In this document: positions 28,089 to 35,187 of the stretch, one piece after another
Numbering within the stretch: position 1 is the first letter of the stretch
Layout of the letters: every line of letters begins with the position of its first letter
DNA from: an uncultured Bacteroidota bacterium
Lineage (GTDB): Bacteria; Bacteroidota; Bacteroidia; Chitinophagales; Chitinophagaceae
DNA: 64,000 bases
Assembly (NCBI GenBank): GCA_903825095.1
Contig: CAIJZF010000248.1
Coordinates: forward strand, 1-64,000
Direction: 5' to 3'
Notes under the pieces: model-generated
Told to the model about the DNA's origin: nothing
The model's input: the letters and a program-made list of their open reading frames with translations, nothing else
Database searches by the model: none
Made by a program: the position numbers and the translations under genes

Positions 28089-29411
28089 ATGAAAAAAATA
28101 ACCTTTTGCATAGCATCCGCTAAAAACGAGAAGGAGTATACAACATTACTCCTTAATTCCCTTAAAAAAAACACCCAAATAGAAAACCATGAAATACTAA
28201 TCTTCTTAGACTCAGATAATCAAAATTCTTATGAACGTTTCCTTGAATTCCAGTCAACTATGCCTAATTTAAAAATTCATAGAAACACAAATGAATTTCC
28301 TATAGGTGGGCAACGTAACATATCAATCATGTTTCATAACGCTTCTAATCCCATTGTTTGTTATTTACAATCTGATATGGTTGCTGGTAAAGATTTAGAT
28401 AAGCATATCTTAAAAAATATAGATAAAAATACAGTACTTTCATGTGCTCGAATTGAACCACCATTACATCCTGGATCACCTGAAAAAATTGTAAAAGATT
28501 TTGGAATTACACCAGATGAATTTAAATTTGATGAATTTGATAAATTCGTAAATGAATTGCAAAAAGAAAATCGACCAAATATGGATGGTCATTTTGCTCC
28601 ATTTGCAGTTTATAAAGATACTTGGTTTGAACAACTAGGTGGTTTTGATACCCAATTCAGATGCTCAAGAGAAGATTCAGATATGATTCTAAGAATGAAA
28701 ATGTTAGGTTTAAATACTATTCAATCTTGGAATGCTTGTGTTTACCACTTTACATGCGTTTCCAGTAGAGGCCATGATTGGTTCCAACAAACTGATTCAG
28801 CTGATAAAAAAAACATGTTACAATCTAAAGCAGACCAAGAAGAATTAAAACGATTTATTCGTAAATGGGGATTCTTTGGACATGAATATAAACCTAAATT
28901 TAATACATCATTATTTATTGATATTAATACTGGGGTAGATTTAAATATTCTTAAATATATAGAGCCATATTTTAATAAAGTATACATTAATGATTTAGAT
29001 GTGGTTAATGAATTATATAATCAAACTAAATTTGATACTTATTATTACGCTAATAAAAGATGGAATTATACTACTCAACATTGGAATGAAATAATTGAAG
29101 GTTTTAATCCTGTTGAATTTGGTGAAAGAATAATTTATACAAGTGATCTTGAAACCATATTATCAAATGATATCATAGTTTCAACCACAATGTATGATTT
29201 ATTAAAAAACATCAATTCACAAGAAGTACAAGAGTTTATTATGAATAACAACAGTGTGTTTGAACAATTAACTGAACAAGAAAACTATCAAGGAAAATAT
29301 AATGTTTATAACTTTGAAATAACAGTTAATCGACTTAATGATATAAATGTATTACATAAAAATGCTCTCCAATACCTTGTCCCAAAAGTGGATACATACC
29401 CATTTAATTAA
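28089..29411 (+). CDS. GT2-type glycosyltransferase with C-terminal extension
   Basis: 440 residues. The GT-A domain fills the first ~260: FCIASAKNEKEYTTLLLNSL, IGGQRNISIMFHNA, CYLQSDMVAG as the DxD-like site, and FDTQFRCSREDSDMILRMK for the acceptor/ED motif. About 180 extra residues follow with no recognised motif. Last gene of the island. Confidence 0.88.
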   Translation: MKKITFCIASAKNEKEYTTLLLNSLKKNTQIENHEILIFLDSDNQNSYERFLEFQSTMPNLKIHRNTNEFPIGGQRNISIMFHNASNPIVCYLQSDMVAGKDLDKHILKNIDKNTVLSCARIEPPLHPGSPEKIVKDFGITPDEFKFDEFDKFVNELQKENRPNMDGHFAPFAVYKDTWFEQLGGFDTQFRCSREDSDMILRMKMLGLNTIQSWNACVYHFTCVSSRGHDWFQQTDSADKKNMLQSKADQEELKRFIRKWGFFGHEYKPKFNTSLFIDINTGVDLNILKYIEPYFNKVYINDLDVVNELYNQTKFDTYYYANKRWNYTTQHWNEIIEGFNPVEFGERIIYTSDLETILSNDIIVSTTMYDLLKNINSQEVQEFIMNNNSVFEQLTEQENYQGKYNVYNFEITVNRLNDINVLHKNALQYLVPKVDTYPFN

Positions 29412-29417
29412 TAAACT

Positions 29418-29594
29418 ATGAAATCATATATTTATTACAACAAATTTGATTCAAAACAAGAACCACAAGGTAAATTTCAAGCTATTAATTTAGAGGATGC
29501 AACTGAAATTGCAGCACATATTAAACAAATGCCTGTGAATGAGTTTTTAACAGTATTTACAATCGAGGAATGGAAGAAAACTTTAAAAAAATAA
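29418..29594 (+). CDS. Small hypothetical protein
   Basis: 58 residues, MKSYIYYNKFDSKQEPQGKF onward. It overlaps the next gene by 25 nt. Unknown; the overlap and A-rich leader support real translation. Confidence 0.6.
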   Translation: MKSYIYYNKFDSKQEPQGKFQAINLEDATEIAAHIKQMPVNEFLTVFTIEEWKKTLKK

Positions 29595-29947
29595 GTGAAA
29601 TATTGGGCTCTAAAGTAATAATAGAGGAAAACCCCAAATCAGCTAAAAAGAAAGATGAAAGGTTTTTTATGGCTTTGCTTGAACAGTTATGTCAAATAGA
29701 AGCTACAGAAGCTATTTTATCAACAGTGGGTATTACAGTAGATAATAGTGAAAATCCATCACACAAATCAATTGAAATGCTGATGAACTCCCATTATGGT
29801 GAAATGAAAACAGCAATTATTTTATGGTGGGTGTTTGATAGCTTATCCCCAGATGGAGATGTTTATCCGTTAGTTGATGAGGAAGGAAAAAAACACATTA
29901 TCAAAACACCAACCCAATTATTCAAATTTATAAAAAAATATGATTGA
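29570..29947 (+). CDS. Hypothetical protein
   Basis: 125 residues with no recognised motif; helical, with an FMALLEQLCQIE helix and a TAIILWWVFDSL hydrophobic segment too short to be a sure membrane helix. Overlaps the zinc-finger gene by 8 nt. Confidence 0.75.
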   Translation: MEENFKKISEILGSKVIIEENPKSAKKKDERFFMALLEQLCQIEATEAILSTVGITVDNSENPSHKSIEMLMNSHYGEMKTAIILWWVFDSLSPDGDVYPLVDEEGKKHIIKTPTQLFKFIKKYD

Positions 29948-30257
29948 AGAAAGAACATGTGTAAAATGTAGAGAGGCAATTAACCCACTACGTTTGAAAG
30001 CATTACCAACAGCAAAAACCTGTGTTGAATGTTCAACTACAGGAGCAAAACGAGGAGTACCAATGATGTATGGTGAAAAAGACCATACGTGGACAGATAT
30101 GGTAATCATGGAACCAGAAGAATACGATCGCTTTGAAAAATTAAACAATCAAAAAGCATCATTTGATACACTAGACAAAACAGAAATGAATACAGATGGT
30201 GACGATGATATGGATGTTTGGGACAACACATTACTTGACGGGTTAGAAGATTTGTAA
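29940..30257 (+). CDS. DksA/TraR-type zinc-finger protein
   Basis: 105 residues. A four-cysteine finger CVKC...CVEC, within RLKALPTAKTC, matches the C4 finger of DksA/TraR proteins, which bind RNA polymerase. The coiled-coil tip domain is absent, so effects on transcription are uncertain. The C-terminus is acidic. Confidence 0.75.
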   Translation: MIEERTCVKCREAINPLRLKALPTAKTCVECSTTGAKRGVPMMYGEKDHTWTDMVIMEPEEYDRFEKLNNQKASFDTLDKTEMNTDGDDDMDVWDNTLLDGLEDL

Positions 30258-30905
30258 ATGGCATACCCAAAACCTATATCAAAAGAGGATTGTTTACGAG
30301 CAATGAAACAAACCCGCTCAATTAAAGCGGCTGCTCGTTACTTAAATTGTTCATACCAACATTTGAAACCGTTTATGAAAGCCTACAAGGACGAGGAAAC
30401 GGGTGTATCGCTGTTTGACATGCATAAAAATCAATGTGGTAAGGGCATTCCAAAATTCATAAGTGATGCCTCAAAGAAACACCCCGCAATTGAGGATATC
30501 GTCAATGGAACCGCAGATGCTAATTCATTCTCTCCAGATAAATTAAAATTCAAGTTAATTGAAGGTGGTCATATGATTGAGCAGTGCTATTGGTGCAGTT
30601 ATGATGATAGAAGGGATGTGGATGGAAAATCACCTTTGATTATGTTCTTTAAAGATGGTAACAAACACAACTTTCGGGATGGAAACTGTCAATTATCGTG
30701 TTATAACTGCTATTTTCTGCGCTTAGGCAACGTGTTTACTGAACGTGACATGGAGTCATTGGAAGGTCATCAAACGGTTTATAAAACGACTGAAATGGTT
30801 GATTTTCAAATGGATGAATATCAAAAACGTAAGCTACAAGAACTTGGTTTATGGGAAACAAAAGTAGAAGATGACCCATATTCTTTAGTTTCGAGGAAAA
30901 AGTAA
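30258..30905 (+). CDS. Helix-turn-helix plus zinc-ribbon protein, HNH-like
   Basis: 215 residues. N-terminal SIKAAARYLNCSYQHLKPFM has the shape of a helix-turn-helix. A C-terminal double CxxC (CYWCSYDDR and CYNCYFLRLG) forms a zinc ribbon like those flanking HNH or recombination endonucleases, but a clear HNH triad is not seen. DNA binding is likely. Confidence 0.7.
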   Translation: MAYPKPISKEDCLRAMKQTRSIKAAARYLNCSYQHLKPFMKAYKDEETGVSLFDMHKNQCGKGIPKFISDASKKHPAIEDIVNGTADANSFSPDKLKFKLIEGGHMIEQCYWCSYDDRRDVDGKSPLIMFFKDGNKHNFRDGNCQLSCYNCYFLRLGNVFTERDMESLEGHQTVYKTTEMVDFQMDEYQKRKLQELGLWETKVEDDPYSLVSRKK

Positions 30906-30914
30906 TATTTATCA
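30904..30914 (+). promoter_or_regulatory. Late-type motif variant (AATATTTATCA)
   Basis: Overlaps the preceding stop codon and lies 5 nt before the small gene at 30920. Confidence 0.35.
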
Positions 30915-30919
30915 TCGAG

Positions 30920-31075
30920 ATGAAAAATAAAAAACATAGCCGATTAGTTAGAGACTACGATAAGCAGAAGGAAAAACATCTTGAGAAACTTGCGACAAAG
31001 ATGTTGGAGAACGACGAAAAGATTAGTAAATTAAAGGGAAAGAACATAAGTACAAACTTTTTAGATTTATTTTAA
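30920..31075 (+). CDS. Small basic protein
   Basis: 51 residues, highly charged (MKNKKHSRLVRDYDKQKEKH), probably one long helix, ending STNFLDLF. Starts 14 nt after its neighbour and ends 1 nt before the next gene. Unknown function. Confidence 0.6.
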   Translation: MKNKKHSRLVRDYDKQKEKHLEKLATKMLENDEKISKLKGKNISTNFLDLF

Positions 31076-31076
31076 T

Positions 31077-31382
31077 ATGGCAACTGAAATTAGTGTATTC
31101 GACAGTGATGAATTTGAGGAATTAGTTGCCCAACGCGATTTAAGAATATCTAAAGCGTTAGTAGAAACAATTTTAAACAATTTAAAAGGCAGAAAACGCC
31201 ACTTACATGCCCTATCTGTATTGATAGAGCAAGACCAAACAATTTACGACATAACAATCGACAGACAAGAATTTGTCCATACATTGGAACAAAACCTACC
31301 AATTTATGAAAAACATGAGTTGTATGAGGGATGTCAAGAAATAGTAAATGCAATCAAGTTTTTAAAAGAAAAGAAAAAATAA
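31077..31382 (+). CDS. Hypothetical protein
   Basis: 101 residues, mostly helical, acidic N-terminus and lysine-rich C-terminus. No motif recognised. Confidence 0.7.
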   Translation: MATEISVFDSDEFEELVAQRDLRISKALVETILNNLKGRKRHLHALSVLIEQDQTIYDITIDRQEFVHTLEQNLPIYEKHELYEGCQEIVNAIKFLKEKKK

Positions 31383-31402
31383 TTTGGCTATTTGATCTTT
31401 TA

Positions 31403-31412
31403 TTCGTATATT
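31403..31412 (+). promoter_or_regulatory. TTCGTATATT promoter-like motif
   Basis: 17 nt before the SWIM-finger gene at 31430; first of the dense series. The upstream TTTGGCTATTTGATCTTTTA is closely repeated before the copies at 36294 and 53626. Confidence 0.65.
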
Positions 31413-31429
31413 CAAGCAAATAAAAGGTT

Positions 31430-31873
31430 ATGTTAAAGGAATTAAAAATAGTTTATGAAGATGGTACAAAGTATACAAAAATTGTTCATAACAGTAATGC
31501 TAGTATTAAACCTAGACGTGACCGAATTAGACACTGTGAGTGTGGACCTTTCAAATATAGAGTAGAAAAACACCCATATTTATGTGTCGCTATTGCTAAA
31601 TTTGGGAACAAATACATGATTATGCCCGCAGGCATCCCATGCATCCCAGAAACAACATTAGAAGACATTGAAGTAATAGACAACAATAAACCAAAAGTGA
31701 TTGTTGAAAAACCACAAAGACAACAATGGATGTTTGAATCTTCAAGCGGAGATGGTTTCTATCAAGTAACTGAAAATATGGGCAAATTGAAATGCAATTG
31801 TCCTGGTACTTGGAGAGCAAAAGACAGACGTTGCAAACACATCAAAGAAGTAGAACAAGAACTAAATAAATAA
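31430..31873 (+). CDS. SWIM zinc-finger protein
   Basis: 147 residues. The C-terminal KCNCPGTWRAKDRRCKHI gives the CxC...CxH pattern of SWIM fingers, which bind DNA or proteins in recombination-related factors. The middle WMFESSSGDGFYQV is a common companion in phage SWIM proteins. The N-terminus is not recognised. Confidence 0.82.
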   Translation: MLKELKIVYEDGTKYTKIVHNSNASIKPRRDRIRHCECGPFKYRVEKHPYLCVAIAKFGNKYMIMPAGIPCIPETTLEDIEVIDNNKPKVIVEKPQRQQWMFESSSGDGFYQVTENMGKLKCNCPGTWRAKDRRCKHIKEVEQELNK

Positions 31874-31875
31874 AA

Positions 31876-31962
31876 ATGAGCAAATCAAGCGCAAAGCAAA
31901 AAGTAGAACAAGTATTAAGTTGGATTAATTGGATTAAAGCTAGAAATATTAAGAAGAAATAA
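31876..31962 (+). CDS. Possible micropeptide
   Basis: 28 residues, MSKSSAKQKVEQVLSWINWI onward, just before the tRNA block. Its N-terminus resembles that of the 34-residue ORF at 42414 (MRKSAKQQVEEIE). Recurrence of the K-S-x-A-K-Q-x-V-E pattern is the main support. Confidence 0.4.
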   Translation: MSKSSAKQKVEQVLSWINWIKARNIKKK

Positions 31963-31969
31963 AAAATAT

Positions 31970-32042
31970 AGCGGGATGTGGAAGATGGTTATCCGCCTAG
32001 TCTCATAAGCTAGGATCGCAGGTTCGAATCCTGCTCCCGCAA
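31970..32042 (+). tRNA. tRNA-Met (anticodon CAT), initiator-like acceptor end
   Basis: Cloverleaf readable: acceptor pairs 2-7 GCGGGA/TCCCGC, anticodon loop CTCATAA (CAT), T-arm GCAGG/TTCGAAT/CCTGC. Position 1 (A, 31970) is opposite A72 (32041), so the first pair is a mismatch, as in bacterial initiator tRNA. The anticodon stem CTAGT/GCTAG lacks the three G-C pairs of a true initiator. CCA is not encoded. Confidence 0.85.
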
Positions 32043-32049
32043 CAAAAAC

Positions 32050-32118
32050 GCTGATGTTCTGATTAGGCATCGAAGAGCAGTACCGGTAGCTCCGAGCAGG
32101 TTAAGCGTGCCCTGCAGC
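32050..32118 (+). ncRNA. Structured spacer RNA 1
   Basis: GCTG (32050) pairs with CAGC (32115) around three hairpins: GATG/CATC (32053, 32068), GAGC/GCTC (32075, 32089) and GCAGG/CCTGC (32096, 32111). The layout looks like a four-way junction but no tRNA T-loop or anticodon is found. Confidence 0.45.
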
Positions 32119-32133
32119 ATTAAAACACATAAA

Positions 32134-32221
32134 CTCAAGTACCCGTACCGCAAACGTAGGGTTAAATAAGATACAATTTCGTGCTACACTTTGTGTAGGA
32201 GCGGGAAGTAGAATGCTTGAG
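32134..32221 (+). ncRNA. Structured spacer RNA 2
   Basis: Closed by CTCAAG/CTTGAG (32134-32139, 32216-32221). Inside, ACCCG faces CGGG, and CTACAC/GTGTAG (32184-32189, 32193-32198) forms a 6-bp hairpin with a TTT loop. Confidence 0.45.
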
Positions 32222-32230
32222 AGTGTGTTT

Positions 32231-32313
32231 AGTCAGGTGGCGGAATTAGATATGGTTTTCTAAGCCATCCGTTAAGGATGGTGCTGATATAGGTTCGAAT
32301 CCTGTCCTGACTA
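32231..32313 (+). tRNA. tRNA, class II shape, anticodon read as TCT (Arg) with low certainty
   Basis: 83 nt. Acceptor AGTCAGG/CCTGACT is perfect, the T-arm is ATAGG/TTCGAAT/CCTGT, and the discriminator is A. The D-arm region GGCGGAATTAGA resembles tRNA-Leu but lacks the GG of the D-loop. The best anticodon stem-loop is ATGGT/TTTCTAA/GCCAT, giving TCT. A 20-nt variable region follows, unusual for Arg. Leu-like body with altered anticodon, or a misfolded reading, are both possible. Confidence 0.65.
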
Positions 32314-32318
32314 CAAAG

Positions 32319-32413
32319 GGTGGTATTTAGACGAAAATGGAGAGTTGCTGTGATGTTAACTTAATCAGCATATCCAGAATGTAGAAATGAATAACCGCAA
32401 GTTATTCGCCACC
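32319..32413 (+). ncRNA. Structured spacer RNA 3
   Basis: GGTGG (32319) pairs with CCACC (32409). Inside are GCTG/CAGC (32347, 32366) and a perfect 7-bp hairpin GAATAAC/GTTATTC (32389-32395, 32401-32407). Confidence 0.5.
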
Positions 32414-32418
32414 TAAAT

Positions 32419-32490
32419 GGTCTCATCGTCTAACGGTTAGGACGTTAGGTTTTCATCCTAGAAATCGGAGTTCGATTCTCCGTGAGACTA
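32419..32490 (+). tRNA. tRNA-Glu (anticodon TTC)
   Basis: Acceptor GGTCTCA/TGAGACT with a G-T first pair, anticodon loop TTTTCAT (TTC) on stem TTAGG/CCTAG, and T-arm CGGAG/TTCGATT/CTCCG. The D-loop AACGGTTA is normal. 72 nt, no encoded CCA. Confidence 0.93.
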
Positions 32491-32501
32491 CGCAAAAAAC
32501 A

Positions 32502-32545
32502 TTGAACTGAGTTTCCTTGCCGCAAGGTGGGTTTTACAAGTTCAA
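32502..32545 (+). ncRNA. Structured spacer RNA 4
   Basis: Perfect 7-bp outer stem TTGAACT/AGTTCAA (32502-32508, 32539-32545) around hairpin CCTTG/CAAGG (32515-32519, 32523-32527). Fills almost the whole gap between the Glu and Trp tRNAs. Confidence 0.5.
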
Positions 32546-32549
32546 AAAC

Positions 32550-32623
32550 GCGTCTGTAGCTCCAATTGGTAGAGCATCGGATTCCAAATCCGAGTGTTAG
32601 TGGTTCGAATCCATTCAGGCGTG
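32550..32623 (+). tRNA. tRNA-Trp (anticodon CCA)
   Basis: Acceptor GCGTCTG/CAGGCGT with wobble pairs, D-arm AGCTC/GAGC with loop containing GG, anticodon loop TTCCAAA (CCA) on stem TCGGA/TCCGA, T-arm AGTGG/TTCGAAT/CCATT, discriminator G. 74 nt. Confidence 0.93.
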
Positions 32624-32640
32624 CACTGGCTCATACGGCA

Positions 32641-32752
32641 ACTTAACATTGTCAGAGGGAGTGCAGATAGTTAAGTATCGTGGCACCGGGTGAACTACTG
32701 GTAGAGTTAAGTTCAAAATACAAGAAGATAGGTGGGAGCTTGTATTATTTTT
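32641..32752 (+). terminator. Stem plus terminator closing the tRNA block
   Basis: ACTTAAC/GTTAAGT (32641-32647, 32670-32676) forms a long-loop stem. The terminator proper is AATACAAG/CTTGTATT (32717-32724, 32739-32746) followed by ATTTTT. Confidence 0.75.
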
Positions 32753-32754
32753 AG

Positions 32755-32766
32755 TATATTTATTAA
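32755..32766 (+). promoter_or_regulatory. Late-type motif (TATATTTATTAA) before the ncRNA
   Basis: Sits between the terminator of the tRNA block and the structured RNA, with no protein start after it, so it would drive the RNA alone. Confidence 0.45.
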
Positions 32767-32769
32767 TAA

Positions 32770-32985
32770 CCCCACCAACGCATGTCGTTGGAACCCTTTA
32801 GCGATACTGTTGCTAGAGAATACCCACCCCCCTGTGTTGGGATAGACACAGGCCTAAGTACCATCAGGCATACCGTAAGATCTGCTCACTTGGATGGTCT
32901 TTTCCGTTATTGGGAAATCCGAAAGGTATAACCACTAACACCCCCAAGTAAGACTATTTGATCAATAGACACTGCTTGGGTTTTT
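32770..32985 (+). ncRNA. Candidate stand-alone structured RNA, about 215 nt
   Basis: At least six hairpins in series: CCAACG/CGTTGG (32775, 32786), TAGCGA/TTGCTA (32799, 32810), CCTGTGT/ACACAGG (32831, 32846), ACCATC/GATGGT (32860, 32893), TTTCC/GGAAA (32901, 32913) and the final CCCAAG/CTTGGG (32943, 32975) with inner CTATT/AATAG and a T5 tail. Flanked by a promoter-like motif and its own terminator. No ORF. It does not show the RNase P or tmRNA signatures I know. Confidence 0.6.
32943..32985 (+). terminator. Terminator of the structured RNA
   Basis: CCCAAG/CTTGGG with an internal CTATT/AATAG extension, followed by five Ts. Confidence 0.75.
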
Positions 32986-33007
32986 ATGTTACATTTAAAA
33001 CAAATAT

Positions 33008-33208
33008 ATGATGCTTATTACAGGATTACTTTGCTTAGCAATGGCAGGAATGATGATTTTAACGGGACATTTATTGAATCGAATCAGTCATTTAGAATAT
33101 TTACTTGAGGATATGAATCGTGATTTAAACATGGTTTCCAAAACAATGGAAAACATGCATAAATATGAAAAACAAAAAGAACTAGCTAAGCAAATACTTA
33201 AAGGATAG
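33008..33208 (+). CDS. Small membrane-anchored coiled-coil protein
   Basis: 66 residues. One N-terminal membrane helix (LITGLLCLAMAGMMILTG) then a charged heptad-like helix (RISHLEYLLEDMNRDLNMV). Type II-like inner-membrane topology is likely. It has the general look of phage spanin or inhibitor proteins but no specific match. Confidence 0.65.
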   Translation: MMLITGLLCLAMAGMMILTGHLLNRISHLEYLLEDMNRDLNMVSKTMENMHKYEKQKELAKQILKG

Positions 33209-33224
33209 GCTTTTAAAAATCTTT

Positions 33225-33234
33225 TTCGTATATT
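33225..33234 (+). promoter_or_regulatory. TTCGTATATT promoter-like motif
   Basis: 19 nt before the metallophosphatase gene at 33254. Confidence 0.7.
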
Positions 33235-33253
33235 CAATCAAATAAAGGAAATA

Positions 33254-33964
33254 ATGAAAGTTACATTAATCTCAGATACTCATACAAAACATAATCAACT
33301 CAATGGTGAACTACCTGGAGGTGATTTATTGATACATGCTGGAGATTTTATGAATTCAGGTTATGAAAAAACAGACGCAACTGAATTTTTTGAATGGTTT
33401 GATGCAATCAAAACATACGATACAAAAGTATTAATTGCAGGCAACCATGATCGAATTATGCAAAACGAATCTGAATGGGCTCAAGGTATCTTAACAGGAT
33501 ATAAAACAATTGAATATCTACAAGACGAACAAATCACACTATATTTTGATGGACCAAATGGTGATTGGCCCGAAGACAATGTTCGCATCTATGGTTCGCC
33601 TTGGCAACCGGAATTTCACAATTGGGCATTTAATCTGCCTCGTAATGGTGAGGAAATGAAAGCAAAATGGGATGCTATTCCATCAAACACTGACATTTTA
33701 GTAACACATGGTCCTCCATTTGGCTACCAAGACATACCAGGAGGACAAAGTATACGAGTTGGATGCGAAATGTTACGTTATCGAGTAGATGAAATCAAAC
33801 CAAAAATTCATGTGTTTGGTCACATTCATGGTGGTTATGGACACTATTACAACGGGCACACACATTTCTTCAATGCAGCTGTATTGAATGAACGATACGA
33901 TTACGCACATTCACCATTCACGTTTGAATGGGATCAAGCAACAAATGAAATAACTTGGCTATGA
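33254..33964 (+). CDS. Calcineurin-like metallophosphatase
   Basis: 236 residues with all metal motifs of the family: SDTHTKH (DxH), HAGDFMN (GD), AGNHDRI (GNHD), VTHGPPFGY and FGHIHGGYGH (GHxH). A phosphodiesterase or phosphatase; the substrate could be a cyclic nucleotide, RNA end or capped metabolite. Overlaps the next gene by 4 nt. Confidence 0.92.
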   Translation: MKVTLISDTHTKHNQLNGELPGGDLLIHAGDFMNSGYEKTDATEFFEWFDAIKTYDTKVLIAGNHDRIMQNESEWAQGILTGYKTIEYLQDEQITLYFDGPNGDWPEDNVRIYGSPWQPEFHNWAFNLPRNGEEMKAKWDAIPSNTDILVTHGPPFGYQDIPGGQSIRVGCEMLRYRVDEIKPKIHVFGHIHGGYGHYYNGHTHFFNAAVLNERYDYAHSPFTFEWDQATNEITWL

Positions 33965-34209
33965 AACAACCAGTATTAGTCCGATTTGCAAATGAATCCT
34001 ATCACAGTACAATTATTGATTTGGATGTTTCTAAACTGGAAGATGTAATGAAATTTCCTAAAGAAGTATTTGGAACAATTGATGGGTTGCGAATTGCCAT
34101 ATTGAGAGAAGAATATGAACAGGCATATAAAAATGTTAGAGAGCATTTACTCACTGAAATGATGAAATTAGATCAAGAATTAGGATTATATAATATAGAA
34201 GAACAATGA
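33961..34209 (+). CDS. Hypothetical protein
   Basis: 82 residues from ATG 33961, overlapping the phosphatase stop. Acidic, helical C-terminus. Co-translated with the phosphatase; unknown role. Confidence 0.7.
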   Translation: MKQPVLVRFANESYHSTIIDLDVSKLEDVMKFPKEVFGTIDGLRIAILREEYEQAYKNVREHLLTEMMKLDQELGLYNIEEQ

Positions 34210-34571
34210 TAACAGGAGCACAACCAAAAGTATTAGTTTCACTGAATGAAAACGGGGAACTTGAAATGGATACCCAACAAGCTGAATTGATGGGTTTAGT
34301 TGATAATGAATTTAATTGGAGATTAGTTAGAGAAGGTGATGGATTAAACAAGAAATCCAAAGCAATAATTTGGCTTGATTGGAATAAAGATGGTACATTT
34401 AATTCAAAACATGACGATATTGCAGTTGGACGTTCATTGCTTATGTCTCCATTCAATCATTTCTTCACTTGGCAAACAACAGTAGTTACTGAAATCCTTG
34501 CCTCCACACCTGATTCTTCGTATATTAAATTTAAAACAAAAAATAGTACATATGAATTATTCAAATTATAA
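34206..34571 (+). CDS. Hypothetical protein
   Basis: 121 residues, not recognised; the segment IIWLDWNKDGTFNSKHDDIAV has the look of an EF-hand-like calcium loop (DWNKDGTFNSKHDD), which is inference. Its 3' end contains the promoter motif and start of the next gene. Confidence 0.7.
   Translation: MITGAQPKVLVSLNENGELEMDTQQAELMGLVDNEFNWRLVREGDGLNKKSKAIIWLDWNKDGTFNSKHDDIAVGRSLLMSPFNHFFTWQTTVVTEILASTPDSSYIKFKTKNSTYELFKL
34517..34526 (+). promoter_or_regulatory. TTCGTATATT motif inside a coding region
   Basis: Lies within the gene ending at 34571, 25 nt before the lipoprotein start at 34552. Confidence 0.55.
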
Positions 34572-34836
34572 TAGAGTATTACATTTATTAGCAGGTATTA
34601 CACTCGGTTACTTAATGTTTTCATGTAAATCAAATAAATCAAGTTGTGATGCGTATTCTTCTAGCTACACTTATCGTATTGAAGGAAAAGTAATACATAA
34701 AGGTGATACATGCGATGCAATAGCGTACACAAACAACTATCTGACAACAGATGATAGTGTGTTTTATTTTAACTCAAATAGTCGAATACAAACTATTTTA
34801 CCCCCATACACAATATATGAATGTACAGGAAAATAA
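34552..34836 (+). CDS. Small putative lipoprotein
   Basis: 94 residues. Signal-type N-terminus YNRVLHLLAGITLGYLMFSC with Cys at about residue 24, followed by KSNKSSC as in Bacteroidetes lipoproteins. The lipobox (MFSC) is weak at -3. Two further cysteines could pair. A secreted or outer-leaflet phage lipoprotein may act in superinfection exclusion; that is inference. Confidence 0.65.
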   Translation: MNYSNYNRVLHLLAGITLGYLMFSCKSNKSSCDAYSSSYTYRIEGKVIHKGDTCDAIAYTNNYLTTDDSVFYFNSNSRIQTILPPYTIYECTGK

Positions 34837-35050
34837 AGGCAGACCAGTTGAGAAGAAAATACCAACAGTAGTTGTGTATAAAAAACCAACAGGTAAAAAA
34901 TATTATATGGTTGTAACAGAAGAGGGTGTTGATGCTATTATTAACCCATCTAAACGTAAACAATTAATTCCATCCAACTTTGATATAGTTGATATTGGAT
35001 TAGGTGAATCGTTTGTTGAAACATTTAAAAAACAATACGACATCAAATGA
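34817..35050 (+). CDS. Hypothetical protein
   Basis: 77 residues from ATG 34817, overlapping the lipoprotein by 20 nt. Contains VVVYKKPTGKKYYMVVTEEG and SNFDIVDIGLG; no match known. An in-frame earlier ATG at 34751 lies deep in the previous gene and is rejected. Confidence 0.65.
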   Translation: MNVQENKGRPVEKKIPTVVVYKKPTGKKYYMVVTEEGVDAIINPSKRKQLIPSNFDIVDIGLGESFVETFKKQYDIK

Positions 35051-35187
35051 TGAAAATAGATCAAGAAGATTTCAATCGCAAGGCACAACATATTCTCGAC
35101 ACGGTTGTAAAACCACAAGTTGAAAAATATGAAAAAGCTAAAGCAGCGGGTCAACTTAAACCAAAGCCAAAACCAAAGCAAAAATGA
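35047..35187 (+). CDS. Small basic protein with a Lys-Pro tail
   Basis: 46 residues, MMKIDQEDFNRKAQHILD onward, ending LKPKPKPKQK. Overlaps both neighbours by 4 nt, the spacing of coupled genes here. Unknown. Confidence 0.6.
   Translation: MMKIDQEDFNRKAQHILDTVVKPQVEKYEKAKAAGQLKPKPKPKQK

Noticed and set aside
32770..32985. tmRNA or RNase P RNA
   Set aside because: No tRNA-like ends with T-arm as in tmRNA, and none of the conserved core of RNase P RNA that I can recognise; left as an unclassified RNA.
34903..35181. Hydrophobic minus-strand frame of 92 codons
   Set aside because: Antisense to two coupled + strand genes; the apparent hydrophobicity comes from A-rich codons read in reverse.
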